This document shows positions 52,376-61,084 of a stretch of 64,000 nt of DNA, in pieces. A program made the translations under genes and the position numbers. Source of the DNA: RYN-230 sp963837335 (GTDB lineage: Bacteria > Actinomycetota > Actinomycetes > Streptosporangiales > Streptosporangiaceae); NCBI GenBank assembly GCA_963837335.1, contig CAWINS010000021.1:1-64000 (forward strand), in the 5' to 3' direction. Every line of letters starts with the position of its first letter. Positions within the stretch are counted from its first letter, which is position 1. The notes beneath the pieces are model-generated. The model ran no database searches. It had not been told where the DNA came from and was given only the letters and a program-made list of their open reading frames with translations.

Positions 52376-52583
52376 CCCACCGGCCCGGCGAGGCTCTGGC
52401 TCGCGTTATTTCCTCCGCAACGAAAACCGTCGCGGGGAGCCGGCCGCGCCCGGGCCGGCCAGGATGGCCGCCAGGGCCGGCGGGCAGCGGGCCGCACGAT
52501 GGGCCAGCCACGCAGGCTGGCCCGGCAGTTAGGACCAGGGGCGCCGGGAACGGCGGATGGACTCCGGAGGAGCACGGCAGGAC

Positions 52584-53351
52584 ATGGTGGAGATCAAGAA
52601 CGATGAGGCGCTGGACGCGATGCGGGAAGCCGGGCGGGTCGTGGCCCGCTGCCTGGCCGCGGCCCGCGAGACCGCCGCGGTCGGGGTCAGCCTGGTCGAG
52701 CTCGACAAAGCGGCGCACGATGTCATCCGCCAGGCCGGCGCGACCTCTCCCTTCCTGAACTACCATCCCTCCTTCGCGCCGACCCCGTTCCCGGCGGTCA
52801 TCTGCGCGTCGGTGAATGACGCGATCGTGCACGGCATCCCGGACGGCTACGTGCTCCGGGACGGCGACCTGGTCAGCATCGACTGCGGGGCCACCCTGAA
52901 CGGGTGGACTGGCGACGCGGCCACCAGCTTCATCGTGGGCACGCCGCGGCCGGCCGACCTGCTGCTCATCGAGACCGCGGAGAAGGCCCTCGCGGCTGGC
53001 ATCGCCGCGGCGGTGGCCGGAGCCCGGATCGGCGACATCTCGCACGCGATCGGCAGCGTGAGCCGCTCCGCCCGGTACGGCATCCCCTCGGGGTTCGGCG
53101 GGCACGGCATCGGCCGCCAGATGCACGAGGATCCGCACGTGCCCAACGAGGGCCGTCCGGGCCGGGGCTTCCGGCTGCGGCCCGGCCTGGCCCTGGCCAT
53201 CGAGCCCATGCTGATCGCCGGGGGCGCTGACGCGTTCGGCGTCGGCCCGGATGGCTGGGCGCTGCGCACCACCGACGGCAGCCGGGCCGCGCATGTGGAA
53301 CACAGCGTGGCCATCACCGACTCCGGACCGCGCATCCTGACTCTGCCCTGA
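52584..53351 (+). CDS. map: Type I methionine aminopeptidase
   Basis: A 255-residue enzyme removing N-terminal Met from nascent proteins. All five metal ligands are visible: Asp in SIDCGA, Asp in GDAATSF, His in GGHGIGRQMHED, Glu in AIEPML and Glu in HVEHSVAIT. ATG 52584. Actinomycetes often carry two map genes; this single-domain, unlinked one may be the accessory copy. 52376-52583 upstream has no gene recognised. Confidence 0.9.
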   Translation: MVEIKNDEALDAMREAGRVVARCLAAARETAAVGVSLVELDKAAHDVIRQAGATSPFLNYHPSFAPTPFPAVICASVNDAIVHGIPDGYVLRDGDLVSIDCGATLNGWTGDAATSFIVGTPRPADLLLIETAEKALAAGIAAAVAGARIGDISHAIGSVSRSARYGIPSGFGGHGIGRQMHEDPHVPNEGRPGRGFRLRPGLALAIEPMLIAGGADAFGVGPDGWALRTTDGSRAAHVEHSVAITDSGPRILTLP

Positions 53352-53450
53352 CCTCCGGCTTTTGCCCGCGCTCACCCGTAACGGGTGGGGCGCAGGCCGG
53401 GCGCGGCTGATGGACTGGCCGCAATCACGGCCAAAGGAGACAGGAATCGC

Positions 53451-53630
53451 ATGTCAGGACTGGACTGGTTCTTCGCGATCGGGCTCGGGGTCTTGTACCT
53501 GGTCCTGCTGTTCACGTTGTGCGTGCTCTGCTTCCGGAAAGGTCACTGGGTGCTGGGCCTGATCGGGATCTTCATCCCCCTTTTCTGGATCATCGGCGCG
53601 GTGCTGCCCGCCCGGCGCCGTTACCGCTAG
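53451..53630 (+). CDS. 59-residue two-helix membrane protein
   Basis: MSGLDWFFAIGLGVLYLVLL, FTLCVLCFRKGHWVLGLIGI and FIPLFWIIGAVLPARR give two membrane helices with a short loop and a basic tail. It resembles the YqaE/Pmp3-like size class but lacks that signature. AAAGGAGACAGG lies before the ATG at 53451. Role unknown. Confidence 0.6.
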   Translation: MSGLDWFFAIGLGVLYLVLLFTLCVLCFRKGHWVLGLIGIFIPLFWIIGAVLPARRRYR

Positions 53631-53673
53631 CCGGCCCGGCGGGTAGCCGCCCCCCTGCGGGGGCAGGAACCGG

Positions 53674-54402
53674 ATGACCGGGGGCGTCATCGATGCCGGT
53701 GTCATTGAGGCTGGGGGGCCGGTGACCGAGGGACTGAGGGCTGGGGATCCGCTGCAGGCCGGGAGCCCGCTGCGCACGCCGCGGGCGGCCGCGTTCGCCG
53801 GGATTCTCTTCTCCGTACTGCTGATCGCGGCGCTCGTGCTGCTCCGGCTCTCCGTGCCGGCTGATCCCCGGGTTCCCGGCGAGTGGCTGTCTGACTCGGC
53901 GCGGCGCACGGCGGTGGTGGTCGCGCTGAACCTCGTCCCGTTCGCCGGGATCGCGTTCCTGTGGTTCGTCGGGGTGCTCCGGGACCGGATCGGCGAGCGC
54001 GAGGACCGCTTCTTCGCGACGGTATTCCTGGGCAGCGGCCTGTTGTTCGTGGCCATGTTGTTCGTGGCGGCGGCCGTCGGCGGCGGGCTCATCGCGGCGG
54101 CCTCGTCCGGGCCGCCCGGCACGGGGACCCTGGCCCTGGGCCGCAATGTCACCGGGATCCTGGTGAATATCTACGCGATGCGGATGGCGGCCGTGTTCAC
54201 GCTGACGACGGTGACCATCGCGCGGCGCACCGCGATCGTGTCCCGCTGGCTCCTCGTGGCCGGGCTGGTCACCGCGGTGGTGCTCCTGGTCGGCGTGGGT
54301 ATCTCCGCCTGGGTGGAGCTGCTCTTCCCGGTCTGGATCCTGGCCCTGAGCGTGGAGGTGCTCACGGCCGGCCGGCGGGCCGGCGGCCTGGCTGCTGGCT
54401 GA
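53674..54402 (+). CDS. Four-helix membrane protein, unknown
   Basis: A 242-residue protein: AFAGILFSVLLIAALVLLRL, VVVALNLVPFAGIAFLWFVG, FLGSGLLFVAMLFVAAAVGG and later AGLVTAVVLLVGVGISAWVE. The loop FVGVLRDRIGEREDRFFATV and the NVTGILVNIYAMRMA stretch are conserved in hypothetical actinomycete membrane proteins. The first 30 residues are Gly-rich without a signal peptide and may be the wrong start; a GTG near residue 16 is a possible alternative. Confidence 0.65.
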   Translation: MTGGVIDAGVIEAGGPVTEGLRAGDPLQAGSPLRTPRAAAFAGILFSVLLIAALVLLRLSVPADPRVPGEWLSDSARRTAVVVALNLVPFAGIAFLWFVGVLRDRIGEREDRFFATVFLGSGLLFVAMLFVAAAVGGGLIAAASSGPPGTGTLALGRNVTGILVNIYAMRMAAVFTLTTVTIARRTAIVSRWLLVAGLVTAVVLLVGVGISAWVELLFPVWILALSVEVLTAGRRAGGLAAG

Positions 54403-54471
54403 GCGCCAGGGCCAGCCTGGCCCGGCGGAAACTCAGGTGGCCTCAGCACGCGATCTGGGTAAAGTCGGGCC

Positions 54472-54969
54472 GTGCCCGAGCTGCAGCTGCTGAATGCTGG
54501 CCATGCCCCGGCGGTCCTGGCCTTCGAGCTGGCGAACCGCGCCTACTTCGCGGCCTCGATCTCCGACCGCGGCGACGAGTTCTACGCCCAGTTCACCGAC
54601 CGGCACCGCGCCTTGCTGGCTGACCAGGAGGCCGGCCGCTGCGCCTGCTACGTACTGGTCGCCGGCGATGGCTCGGTCCTGGGCCGGTTCAACCTGTACG
54701 ACCTCGAGGACGGCACCGCGGTACTCGGCTACCGGGTCGCCAAGCACGCCGCCGGCCAGGGCGTGGCGACCGCGGCCGTCCGGGAGCTGAGCCGGCTGGC
54801 GGCGGCCCGGCACGGGCTGCACACCCTGCGGGCCGCCACCTCCAGCGAGAATGTCGCGTCCCGGAAGGTGCTGGCCAAAGCCGGGTTCGTCCCGGTTGGG
54901 CCCGCCGACCCGGCCGACATCGGCGGTAAATCAGGCACCTGGTATCAGCGCGACCTAACCGCCGGATAA
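54472..54969 (+). CDS. RimJ/RimL-type acetyltransferase
   Basis: A 165-residue GNAT: ELQLLNAGHAPAVLAFELAN, ALLADQEAGRCACYVLVAGD, VLGYRVAKHAAGQGVATAAV with the acetyl-CoA loop (KHAAGQGVAT), and TLRAATSSENVASRKVLAKA. This is the RimJ/RimL group that acetylates protein N-termini or small amines. GTG start at 54472. An eight-base partial match to the stem-loop repeat core (GATAACAGC at 54965) covers its stop. Confidence 0.85.
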   Translation: MPELQLLNAGHAPAVLAFELANRAYFAASISDRGDEFYAQFTDRHRALLADQEAGRCACYVLVAGDGSVLGRFNLYDLEDGTAVLGYRVAKHAAGQGVATAAVRELSRLAAARHGLHTLRAATSSENVASRKVLAKAGFVPVGPADPADIGGKSGTWYQRDLTAG

Positions 54970-55143
54970 CAGCGGGGCTGAGCCCTTATCCGGATACTTC
55001 TCCTGCCGCCGCAGCCTCTTGTTTTACCTGGAAACTGGCCGGGTATCAGCGTTCGCGGATGGCAATACGCTAACCGCACAGGAGTGTCCCCGGCCCCGGA
55101 CTCCTTTTGCGGCAAATCGGGAACTCGGGGAAATCGGGGAAAG

Positions 55144-55932
55144 ATGAGCATTGTAGCGCCAGGCCAGAAACCGGCCGCCGTTCCCAGCCAGTATGACGAA
55201 CCGGATGTCAACTACCTCAGCTACTGGACGGCACGCGGTTATGAGCATCGCGCGGAGGTGATGGCCCTGTCCCGGCTGCTGCAAGGCCGCCGGTTCGGCC
55301 ATGCCGTGGACGTGGGCGGCGGGTATGGCCGGCTGTCGGCGGTGCTCCGCGACTATGCCGACCGGGTGACCCTGGCTGACCCGAGTTACCGCCAGCTGGC
55401 GGTGGCCGAGCGCTACCTGGACCAGGATCCGGCGATCGACACACGGCTCACCGACGCGGCCCACCTGGACTTCGCCGACGCCAGCGTGGACCTGGCGCTC
55501 ATGGTCCGCGTCCTGCACCATCTGCCCGATCCGGAGCGGGAACTGTCTGAGATCGCGCGGATCGTCAAGCCCGGCGGCTACGCGGTCATCGAGGCGGCCA
55601 ACGCCAAGCACGCGGTCAACCGGGTCCGGTACTGGCGCAGCGGCGAGAAGATCCCCATGACGCCGGTCAACATCCGGTCGGAGGTGAACCGCCACAACGG
55701 GAGCATCCCGTTCGTCAACCATCACCCTGACGCCGTGGCCGGCCAGCTGGCCGCCTGCGGCCTCCAGGTCGAGCGGGTGCTGTCCGTCTCGAACCTGCGC
55801 CAGCCGGCCCTCAAGCGGATCATGCCGGAACGGCTGATGCTCGCCGCCGAGTACGCCATGCAGGTCCCGTTCGCGCCGCTGGCGTTCGGGCCCAGCCTCT
55901 TCTTCATGGCCAGGCGTCAGGTCCCGAGGTAG
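55144..55932 (+). CDS. SAM-dependent methyltransferase
   Basis: A 262-residue class I methyltransferase: EPDVNYLSYWTARGYEHRAE near the start, HAVDVGGGYGRLSAVLRDYA (motif I), VTLADPSYRQLAVAERYLDQ, DASVDLALMVRVLHHLPDPE (motif II/III) and IVKPGGYAVIEAANAKHAVN. ATG 55144 after GGGGAAAG. Its last 16 bases overlap the convergent response-regulator stop. Substrate unknown; small-molecule type. Confidence 0.85.
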   Translation: MSIVAPGQKPAAVPSQYDEPDVNYLSYWTARGYEHRAEVMALSRLLQGRRFGHAVDVGGGYGRLSAVLRDYADRVTLADPSYRQLAVAERYLDQDPAIDTRLTDAAHLDFADASVDLALMVRVLHHLPDPERELSEIARIVKPGGYAVIEAANAKHAVNRVRYWRSGEKIPMTPVNIRSEVNRHNGSIPFVNHHPDAVAGQLAACGLQVERVLSVSNLRQPALKRIMPERLMLAAEYAMQVPFAPLAFGPSLFFMARRQVPR

Positions 55933-56582
55933 CGCAGCACGGCCAGCACGCGCCGGTTGTCGCCGTCGGAGGGAGGCAGGCCGAGCTTGGCGAAGATGCC
56001 TGCCACATGCTTCTCGACGGCGCCGGGCGACACCACGAGCTCGGCGGCGATGGCCGCGTTCGACCGGCCCTCGGCCATCAGGGACAGCACCTCACGCTCC
56101 CGGGCGGTGAGCGAGCCCAGTCCGGTCGTTCCCCGGCCGGGCCGCCGGTCCCCGAGGCGGGCTCCCAGCAGCTGGCTGACCACCTCGGGGTCCAGAGCGG
56201 TGCCACCCGCGGCCACCCGGGCCAGGGCGTCAGTGAACTCGGCCACGTCGGCGACCCGGTCCTTGAGCAGGTAGCCGACTCCGGCCGCGCCGGCGGCCAG
56301 CAGCCTGCTGGCGTAGCGCGTCTCGATGTACTGGGAGAACACCAGCACTCCGGTGGCCGGATGGTCGCGGCGCAGCTCGATGGCGGCGCGCAGCCCCTCG
56401 TCGGTGAACGTGGGTGGCATCCGCACGTCCACGATGGCCGCGTCGGGTCCGTGCGCGGCGACCGCGGCGACCAGGGCGACAGGGTCGTCCACCGCGGCCA
56501 CGACCTCGTGCCCGCGGTCTTCGAGCAGCCTGCGCAGGCCCTCCCGGAGCAGGGCCGCGTCCTCGGCGATCACCACCCGCAT
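55917..56582 (-). CDS. NarL/LuxR-family response regulator
   Basis: A 221-residue regulator: receiver (MRVVIAEDAALLREGLRRLL, phosphorylatable Asp in AAIVDVRMPP, Lys in GYLLKDRV) and a LuxR helix-turn-helix (GLGSLTAREREVLSLMAEGR, SNAAIAAELVVSPGAVEKHV). It acts with the kinase 14 bases upstream and probably controls the ABC exporter further upstream in the same direction. Confidence 0.95.
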   Translation of the reverse strand: MRVVIAEDAALLREGLRRLLEDRGHEVVAAVDDPVALVAAVAAHGPDAAIVDVRMPPTFTDEGLRAAIELRRDHPATGVLVFSQYIETRYASRLLAAGAAGVGYLLKDRVADVAEFTDALARVAAGGTALDPEVVSQLLGARLGDRRPGRGTTGLGSLTAREREVLSLMAEGRSNAAIAAELVVSPGAVEKHVAGIFAKLGLPPSDGDNRRVLAVLRYLGT

Positions 56583-56595
56583 GCCAGCGATGCTT

Positions 56596-58020
56596 TCACG
56601 CGCGCAGCGGCAGCTCGACGGTGATCAGCGTGGGACCGCCGGGCGGGCTCACGATGGCCAGCCGGCCGTCCACGACCGCGACCCGCTGGGCCAGCCCGGC
56701 CAGGCCGCTCCCCCGGGCCAGGTCCGCGCCGCCGGTGCCGTCGTCGCCGACCTGCAGGACCAGCCGTGACTCCGGCCCGGAGCCCCGGATACCAGCCCGG
56801 ACCACGACCTGGTTCGCCGAGCTGTGCTTGGTCGCGTTGGCCAGTAGTTCGGCCGCGCAGAAGTAGGCGATGGTCTCGATCGCCTCGGTGGGGCGGACCG
56901 GGACGTCGGCCCGCAGTTCCACCGGGAGTGCGCTGGCTGCGGCCAGCGTGGCCAGCGCGTCGGGCAGCCCGGTATCCAGCACGGGCGGGTGGATGCCCCT
57001 GACCAGGTCGCGCAGTTCGGACAGGGCATCCTTGGCGCCGCGGTGGGCCGAGTCGACCAGCTCCCTGATGCTGGCCAGATCGGCCGGCTGATCGCCGGCC
57101 CCGAGTTTCTCCCGGGCCATGCCCAGGCTCATCGCCAGCGCGGCCAGCCGGACCTGCGCGCCGTCGTGCAGGTCCCGTTCCACCTGCCGCAGCTGCGCCG
57201 CGGAGTCGTCGACGGCCCGCGCCCGGGTCTGCTCCAGCTGGCGGACCCGTTCCTCGAGCTTTCGCGGGCCGAGCAGGGCCCGGATGAGCCGGCGATCGAT
57301 ATCGACGGCTGCCCGGGCCACCCAGGGCGCGGCGAGCACCGCCGCGGCGCCGACGGCGAACGCGGCGAAGGTGCCCGGATAGGAGCTGATGCGGAACAAC
57401 ATCCCGTTGCCGGGTGTCAGCGGGTTGAGGACACCGACCGGGCTCAGCCGGGTGCCGGGCGGGTGGTTGCGGAACAGCGGCCACCACAGCGGGTAGGCCA
57501 GGTCGGCCAGGCCGGCCGCGGCCATGTAGACCGAGAAGCCCTCCAGCGCGGCGGCTGGCAGCTTGAGCAGCACGTAAGCCACGGCCCGCCAGGCGTTGCC
57601 GTCCCTGAGCCTGGTGTCCAGCCGGCCCAGCACGCCGTGGCCCGGGAGGAACGCGGGTGGCGCGGCGACCCGGACGCCGAGTAGCCATCCGGCCAGCCTG
57701 CGGTTCAGCCCGGCCACTTCCCCGGCGGCGCTGGAGGCGAGAACGATCAGCGGCAGCCCCAGCATCGTCCCCACGATCGAGATGGACAGGACGACCCCCG
57801 GCACGAGCAGGAGCACGGTGCCGGTGAAACCCGCTATCGCGAGCGGCACGGAGATCAGGCAGAACAGCAGGTCGCGGCGGGTGCGGCGGCTGAAGGGGGC
57901 CCGGGCGACCGCCCCGGCGGCACCGGCCAGCCCCACCCCGCGGCGGGCCGGGGGCCGCCGGGCCGGGGGTTCCCCGGCCCGGCGGCCCCCGGGCGAGGTC
58001 ACCGGAATCGCGCTGCCCAC
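56596..58020 (-). CDS. Sensor histidine kinase (HisKA_3 type)
   Basis: A 474-residue kinase. N-terminal membrane sensor of the DUF-type found with LiaS/DesK-like kinases: RRDLLFCLISVPLAIAGFTG through LGLPLIVLASSAAG, then three further helices to about 245. Phospho-acceptor His285 in QVERDLHDGAQVRLAALAMS; ATPase with AAELLANATKHSSANQVVVR (N box) and VGDDGTGGADLARGSGLAGL. It should sense envelope or lipid signals and phosphorylate the NarL-type partner. Confidence 0.9.
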   Translation of the reverse strand: MGSAIPVTSPGGRRAGEPPARRPPARRGVGLAGAAGAVARAPFSRRTRRDLLFCLISVPLAIAGFTGTVLLLVPGVVLSISIVGTMLGLPLIVLASSAAGEVAGLNRRLAGWLLGVRVAAPPAFLPGHGVLGRLDTRLRDGNAWRAVAYVLLKLPAAALEGFSVYMAAAGLADLAYPLWWPLFRNHPPGTRLSPVGVLNPLTPGNGMLFRISSYPGTFAAFAVGAAAVLAAPWVARAAVDIDRRLIRALLGPRKLEERVRQLEQTRARAVDDSAAQLRQVERDLHDGAQVRLAALAMSLGMAREKLGAGDQPADLASIRELVDSAHRGAKDALSELRDLVRGIHPPVLDTGLPDALATLAAASALPVELRADVPVRPTEAIETIAYFCAAELLANATKHSSANQVVVRAGIRGSGPESRLVLQVGDDGTGGADLARGSGLAGLAQRVAVVDGRLAIVSPPGGPTLITVELPLRA

Positions 58021-58024
58021 GGGG

Positions 58025-58849
58025 TCATTGTCCCGCGCCCGCGTCCCGGCGGGCCAGCAGCCAGCCGCCGGCGGCCAGGGTGATCGCGGCGTACAGGGCC
58101 AGCACGCCCAGCGCGGCCCAGGGCGGCAGGGACGGTGACACGTGCTTGACCGCGGTGAGCGAGTTCTCCGCGATGATCATGGGCAGGAACTTCTCCACGC
58201 CATGCTGCAGCCCCGCCGGGAAGGCCAGGAAGACCGTCGGCAGCACGAACACGAGGCCGACGACGGTCGCGATCGCCCCGGCGGTGTGCCGGATGATGGC
58301 CCCGATACCGAGCCCGATGAGGCCCATCAGGCACAGGTAGGCCCCGGCCATCAGGACGGCCCGCAGCACGCCGGGCTGGGCCAGGGTGGCGCGCGGGGCC
58401 GGGCTGGCCAAAGCCGCCTGCCCCGCCAGGAAGGCCGCGAACGCGAGGACCTCCCCCACGGCCAGCCCGGCCACGCCGAGCACCGCGGCCTTGGCGGCGA
58501 GCACCATCGGCCGCCGCGGCGCGGCCGCGAGCGTGGCCCTGATCATCCCCGAGGAAAATTCGCTGGTGATGGTCAGCACGCCCAGGACCGCCACGAGCAG
58601 CTGGCCCAGGGCCAGCCCTGCGAAGCCCAGCTCGGTCGGGTCGAAGGACGCGCGATCCGCGGCGCTCAGCTTCGCGTAGCTCGCGTGGCTCATGACCAGG
58701 ACGGCCAGGCCCAGCATGCCCGCGGCCAGGATCAGCGTGATCCAGCCCGTGGAGCGCAGCGTGCGCAGCTTGATCCATTCCATCCGGGCCACGTCCGTGA
58801 ACCGGTAACCGCCCCGCTCCGGGCGGCGCGGGATGACCGTCGTGCTCAT
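58025..58849 (-). CDS. ABC transporter permease
   Basis: A 274-residue six-helix protein of the ABC-2 type: VARMEWIKLRTLRSTGWITL at the start, ILAAGMLGLAVLVMSHASYA, LGQLLVAVLGVLTITSEFSS (the first characteristic EFSSG segment), and IGLGIGAIIRHTAGAIATVV. It starts on the last base of the ATPase stop and makes the membrane half of a drug/lantibiotic-type exporter. Five bases before the kinase. Confidence 0.9.
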   Translation of the reverse strand: MSTTVIPRRPERGGYRFTDVARMEWIKLRTLRSTGWITLILAAGMLGLAVLVMSHASYAKLSAADRASFDPTELGFAGLALGQLLVAVLGVLTITSEFSSGMIRATLAAAPRRPMVLAAKAAVLGVAGLAVGEVLAFAAFLAGQAALASPAPRATLAQPGVLRAVLMAGAYLCLMGLIGLGIGAIIRHTAGAIATVVGLVFVLPTVFLAFPAGLQHGVEKFLPMIIAENSLTAVKHVSPSLPPWAALGVLALYAAITLAAGGWLLARRDAGAGQ

Positions 58850-59619
58850 CAGATCCTCCTGCTCTGGCCAGCCACAGTCCCCTGGCTACCCGTGTTCTGG
58901 CCAGCCGTGCCCTGGTAGCTGGTCACGCCTGAGGTGAGGGCCAGGAATGCCTCCTCCAGCGAGGAGGCGGTGGCGGACAGGGCGGCCACGGTCGTCTCAG
59001 CCAGCAGCCGGCCCTGCCCGATGACCACGAGCCGCTCCGCGGTCAGCGCCATCTCGCTGATCAGGTGGCTGGACACCAGCACGGTGCGGCCCTGCGCGGC
59101 CTGGGCCTGGAGCAGGGTGCGCAGCCACCGGATGCCTTCCGGGTCCAGTCCGTTGACCGGCTCGTCCAGGAGCAGCACCTCCGGGTCGCCGAGAAGCGCG
59201 GTGGCGATGCCCAGCCGCTGCGCCATGCCGAGGGAGAATTTCCCGGCCCGCCGGCCAGCCACGTCAGCCAGCCCCACGGTGGCGAGCACCTCGTCCACCC
59301 GGTCTCCGGGGATGCGGTTGCTGGCCGCCAGCGCCGTCAGGTGCGACCGGGCCGTCCGGCCCGGGTGGAAGGCCCGGGCCTCCAGCAGCGCCCCCACCTC
59401 GCGCAGCGGCCAGCGCAGCTCGCGGTAAGCCCGGCCGCCGATGGCGGCCTGCCCGGAGTCCGGGAAGTCCAGCCCCATGATCATCCGCAGCGTGGTGGAC
59501 TTCCCCGAACCGTTCGGGCCGAGGAACCCGGTCACCGTCCCCGGCCGGACCGTGAACGAGAGCCGGTCCACCGCCACCGCGGGGCCGTATCTCTTGGTCA
59601 GGTCTTGTACCTCGATCAT
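58849..59619 (-). CDS. ABC transporter ATP-binding protein
   Basis: A 256-residue ATPase: MIEVQDLTKRYGPAVAVDRL, Walker A GPNGSGKST at about 38-46, KFSLGMAQRLGIATALLG as the signature, Walker B VLLLDEPVNGLDPEG, and the H-loop in VLVSSHLISEMALTAERLVV. The ATG at 59619 follows GGAGGACACGG; an earlier ATG at 59670 is possible. Downstream genes (permease, kinase, regulator) run on the same strand, the usual bacitracin/lipid-antibiotic detoxification layout. Upstream 59671-59925 holds the repeat cluster. Confidence 0.9.
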   Translation of the reverse strand: MIEVQDLTKRYGPAVAVDRLSFTVRPGTVTGFLGPNGSGKSTTLRMIMGLDFPDSGQAAIGGRAYRELRWPLREVGALLEARAFHPGRTARSHLTALAASNRIPGDRVDEVLATVGLADVAGRRAGKFSLGMAQRLGIATALLGDPEVLLLDEPVNGLDPEGIRWLRTLLQAQAAQGRTVLVSSHLISEMALTAERLVVIGQGRLLAETTVAALSATASSLEEAFLALTSGVTSYQGTAGQNTGSQGTVAGQSRRI

Positions 59620-59777
59620 CGATCCGTGTCCTCCGTCCGGCACGCGGTGCGTGTGCCCTCGGGAAATCACGCTAGGAACCGGCGGCCCCGGGCGGAATCC
59701 GGCTAGGCCCCGTCTTCTGGTGCGGGGGTTATCCCCCGTACCAGCGGCCGGTCAAAGCGGCCGGGACGCGGCACGCT

Positions 59778-59925
59778 GGGAGGCGCCCGGGCGCTTCTTG
59801 CTGTTATCGCCAGTGGGCTGGCGTGTGCACCCAGCGGGAGGCACCTTGCGCCTCTTGCTGTTATCGCGTGGCGGGTGTTCGCCCGACAGGAGGTACCTGC
59901 GCTCCTTGCTGTTATCGGGCCCGGT
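59778..59925 (+). repeat. Three tandem copies of the stem-loop repeat (e, f, g)
   Basis: Cores CTTGCTGTTATC at 59797-59808, 59854-59865 and 59905-59916, all in the same direction, 57 and 51 bases apart. Each follows its own hairpin: GCGCCCGGGCGC (59783-59794); GAGGC/GCCTC (59838-59854); AGGAG/CTCCT (59888-59906). After the core further inverted arms follow, for example CGCCAG/CTGGCG and GGCCCG/CGGGCC. They lie between the ABC ATPase and the alpha/beta hydrolase, both on the minus strand. Confidence 0.7.
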
Positions 59926-61029
59926 TCACGCGGGCCGGGTTCCCGCGGCTGCCCCGGCCGGCCGCCTGGTCCGGGCGCCGAGTTGCCCGGCCACCCAGTC
60001 GGCGGTGCGGTAGCGGTGGAACGGGGACAGGTTCGCGCAGCCGTGGTTGCCCTTTTCCAGCAGCAGCAGCTCGGCCGGGCCGCCCGTCTCCTCGACCAGC
60101 CGGGCTGCCTCGGTCCACGGGATCAGCCGGTCCAGCCTGCCCATCACGACCAGCAGCGGGCAGCGGATGAGCGCCGCCCGGCCCTCGAGGCTCAGCTGGC
60201 CGGCCACGGCCCGCGCGCGGTCCATGTCCGGTGACTTGGACCTCACCCGGAACGCCTCCCGGGTCAGGACCGGCAGGTTGTCCCAGTTCCCGGCGAAGTT
60301 GAACGGGCCGGCCAGGGCCACGCAGGCCCGCACCCGGTCATCCCCGCTGGCCACCCGCGGCGCGTAGTACCCGCCGAGGCTCACGCCCCAGACCGCGATC
60401 CGGTTCTCATCCAGCGACGGCTCGCTGCCCAGCCGGTCGATGATGGCCGCCCCGGGGACCTCCCAGTCACCCCGGATGGCCAGGTCGTACTCGGCCTCAC
60501 CCTGCCCGGGGCCATCCACGCTGAACGTGGCCAGGCCGCGGGCGAGGAACAGCTCCTCGGTGCTGCGCAGCTCCTCCTTGGCTGAATCGAGCCCGGAGAG
60601 CATGATCACGACCGGGTGCGGGCCGTCGCCGGCCGGTTCCCGGAGCACCCCGGCCAGCTGCGCGCCGTCGAACGGGATCTCGATCCGCCGCCCCGGCGGG
60701 TCGAGGTAAGGCAGCGCGTCGGTGAGGCAGCGCACCGCGGCCAGGTGCGCGGCGCGCATCTGGTCCAGGTCGTCGACGAACAGGAACTTGGCGAAGTGGA
60801 AGTACACCGCGGCCTGGGACAGATGAGCCCCGGCGGACAGGTCGTGGCCCGCGGCCAGCGCGTCGCGGCCGAGCTGCTCATGCTCGGCGGCGACCGCGCT
60901 CCACGCGGCGCACCAGTCCGCCCACCGCTCCAGGCTGCCGGTAATCCGCTCGAAGTCCCCGGCGGTCACACCGTTAGTGGTGAACCGCGGCGCCCAGTGC
61001 GAAATCGCCATCGTGACCCGTTCATCCAT
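59926..61029 (-). CDS. Alpha/beta hydrolase (esterase/peptidase-like)
   Basis: A 367-residue hydrolase: helical N-terminal domain (ERITGSLERWADWCAAWSAV), then HPVVIMLSGLDSAKEELRST, ATFSVDGPGQGEAEYDLAIR, nucleophile Ser in VWGVSLGGYYAPRVAS, an acid in VVMGRLDRLIPWTEAARL and His in EKGNHGCANLSPFHRY. Such proteins with an N-terminal cap resemble dipeptidyl- or FrsA-like esterases. ATG 61029 with GGAGGAA five bases upstream. It is divergent from the IorA-like gene and may hydrolyse the substrate or product of that oxidase. Confidence 0.8.
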   Translation of the reverse strand: MDERVTMAISHWAPRFTTNGVTAGDFERITGSLERWADWCAAWSAVAAEHEQLGRDALAAGHDLSAGAHLSQAAVYFHFAKFLFVDDLDQMRAAHLAAVRCLTDALPYLDPPGRRIEIPFDGAQLAGVLREPAGDGPHPVVIMLSGLDSAKEELRSTEELFLARGLATFSVDGPGQGEAEYDLAIRGDWEVPGAAIIDRLGSEPSLDENRIAVWGVSLGGYYAPRVASGDDRVRACVALAGPFNFAGNWDNLPVLTREAFRVRSKSPDMDRARAVAGQLSLEGRAALIRCPLLVVMGRLDRLIPWTEAARLVEETGGPAELLLLEKGNHGCANLSPFHRYRTADWVAGQLGARTRRPAGAAAGTRPA

Positions 61030-61084
61030 AGAATTTCCTCCTGCGCCCTGGCCTACTCTGCAAACGAATGCATACTCTGTGCCC

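Noticed and set aside
59778..59925. CRISPR array
   Set aside because: Three copies about 55 bases apart have variable hairpins rather than constant repeats, and no cas gene is near.
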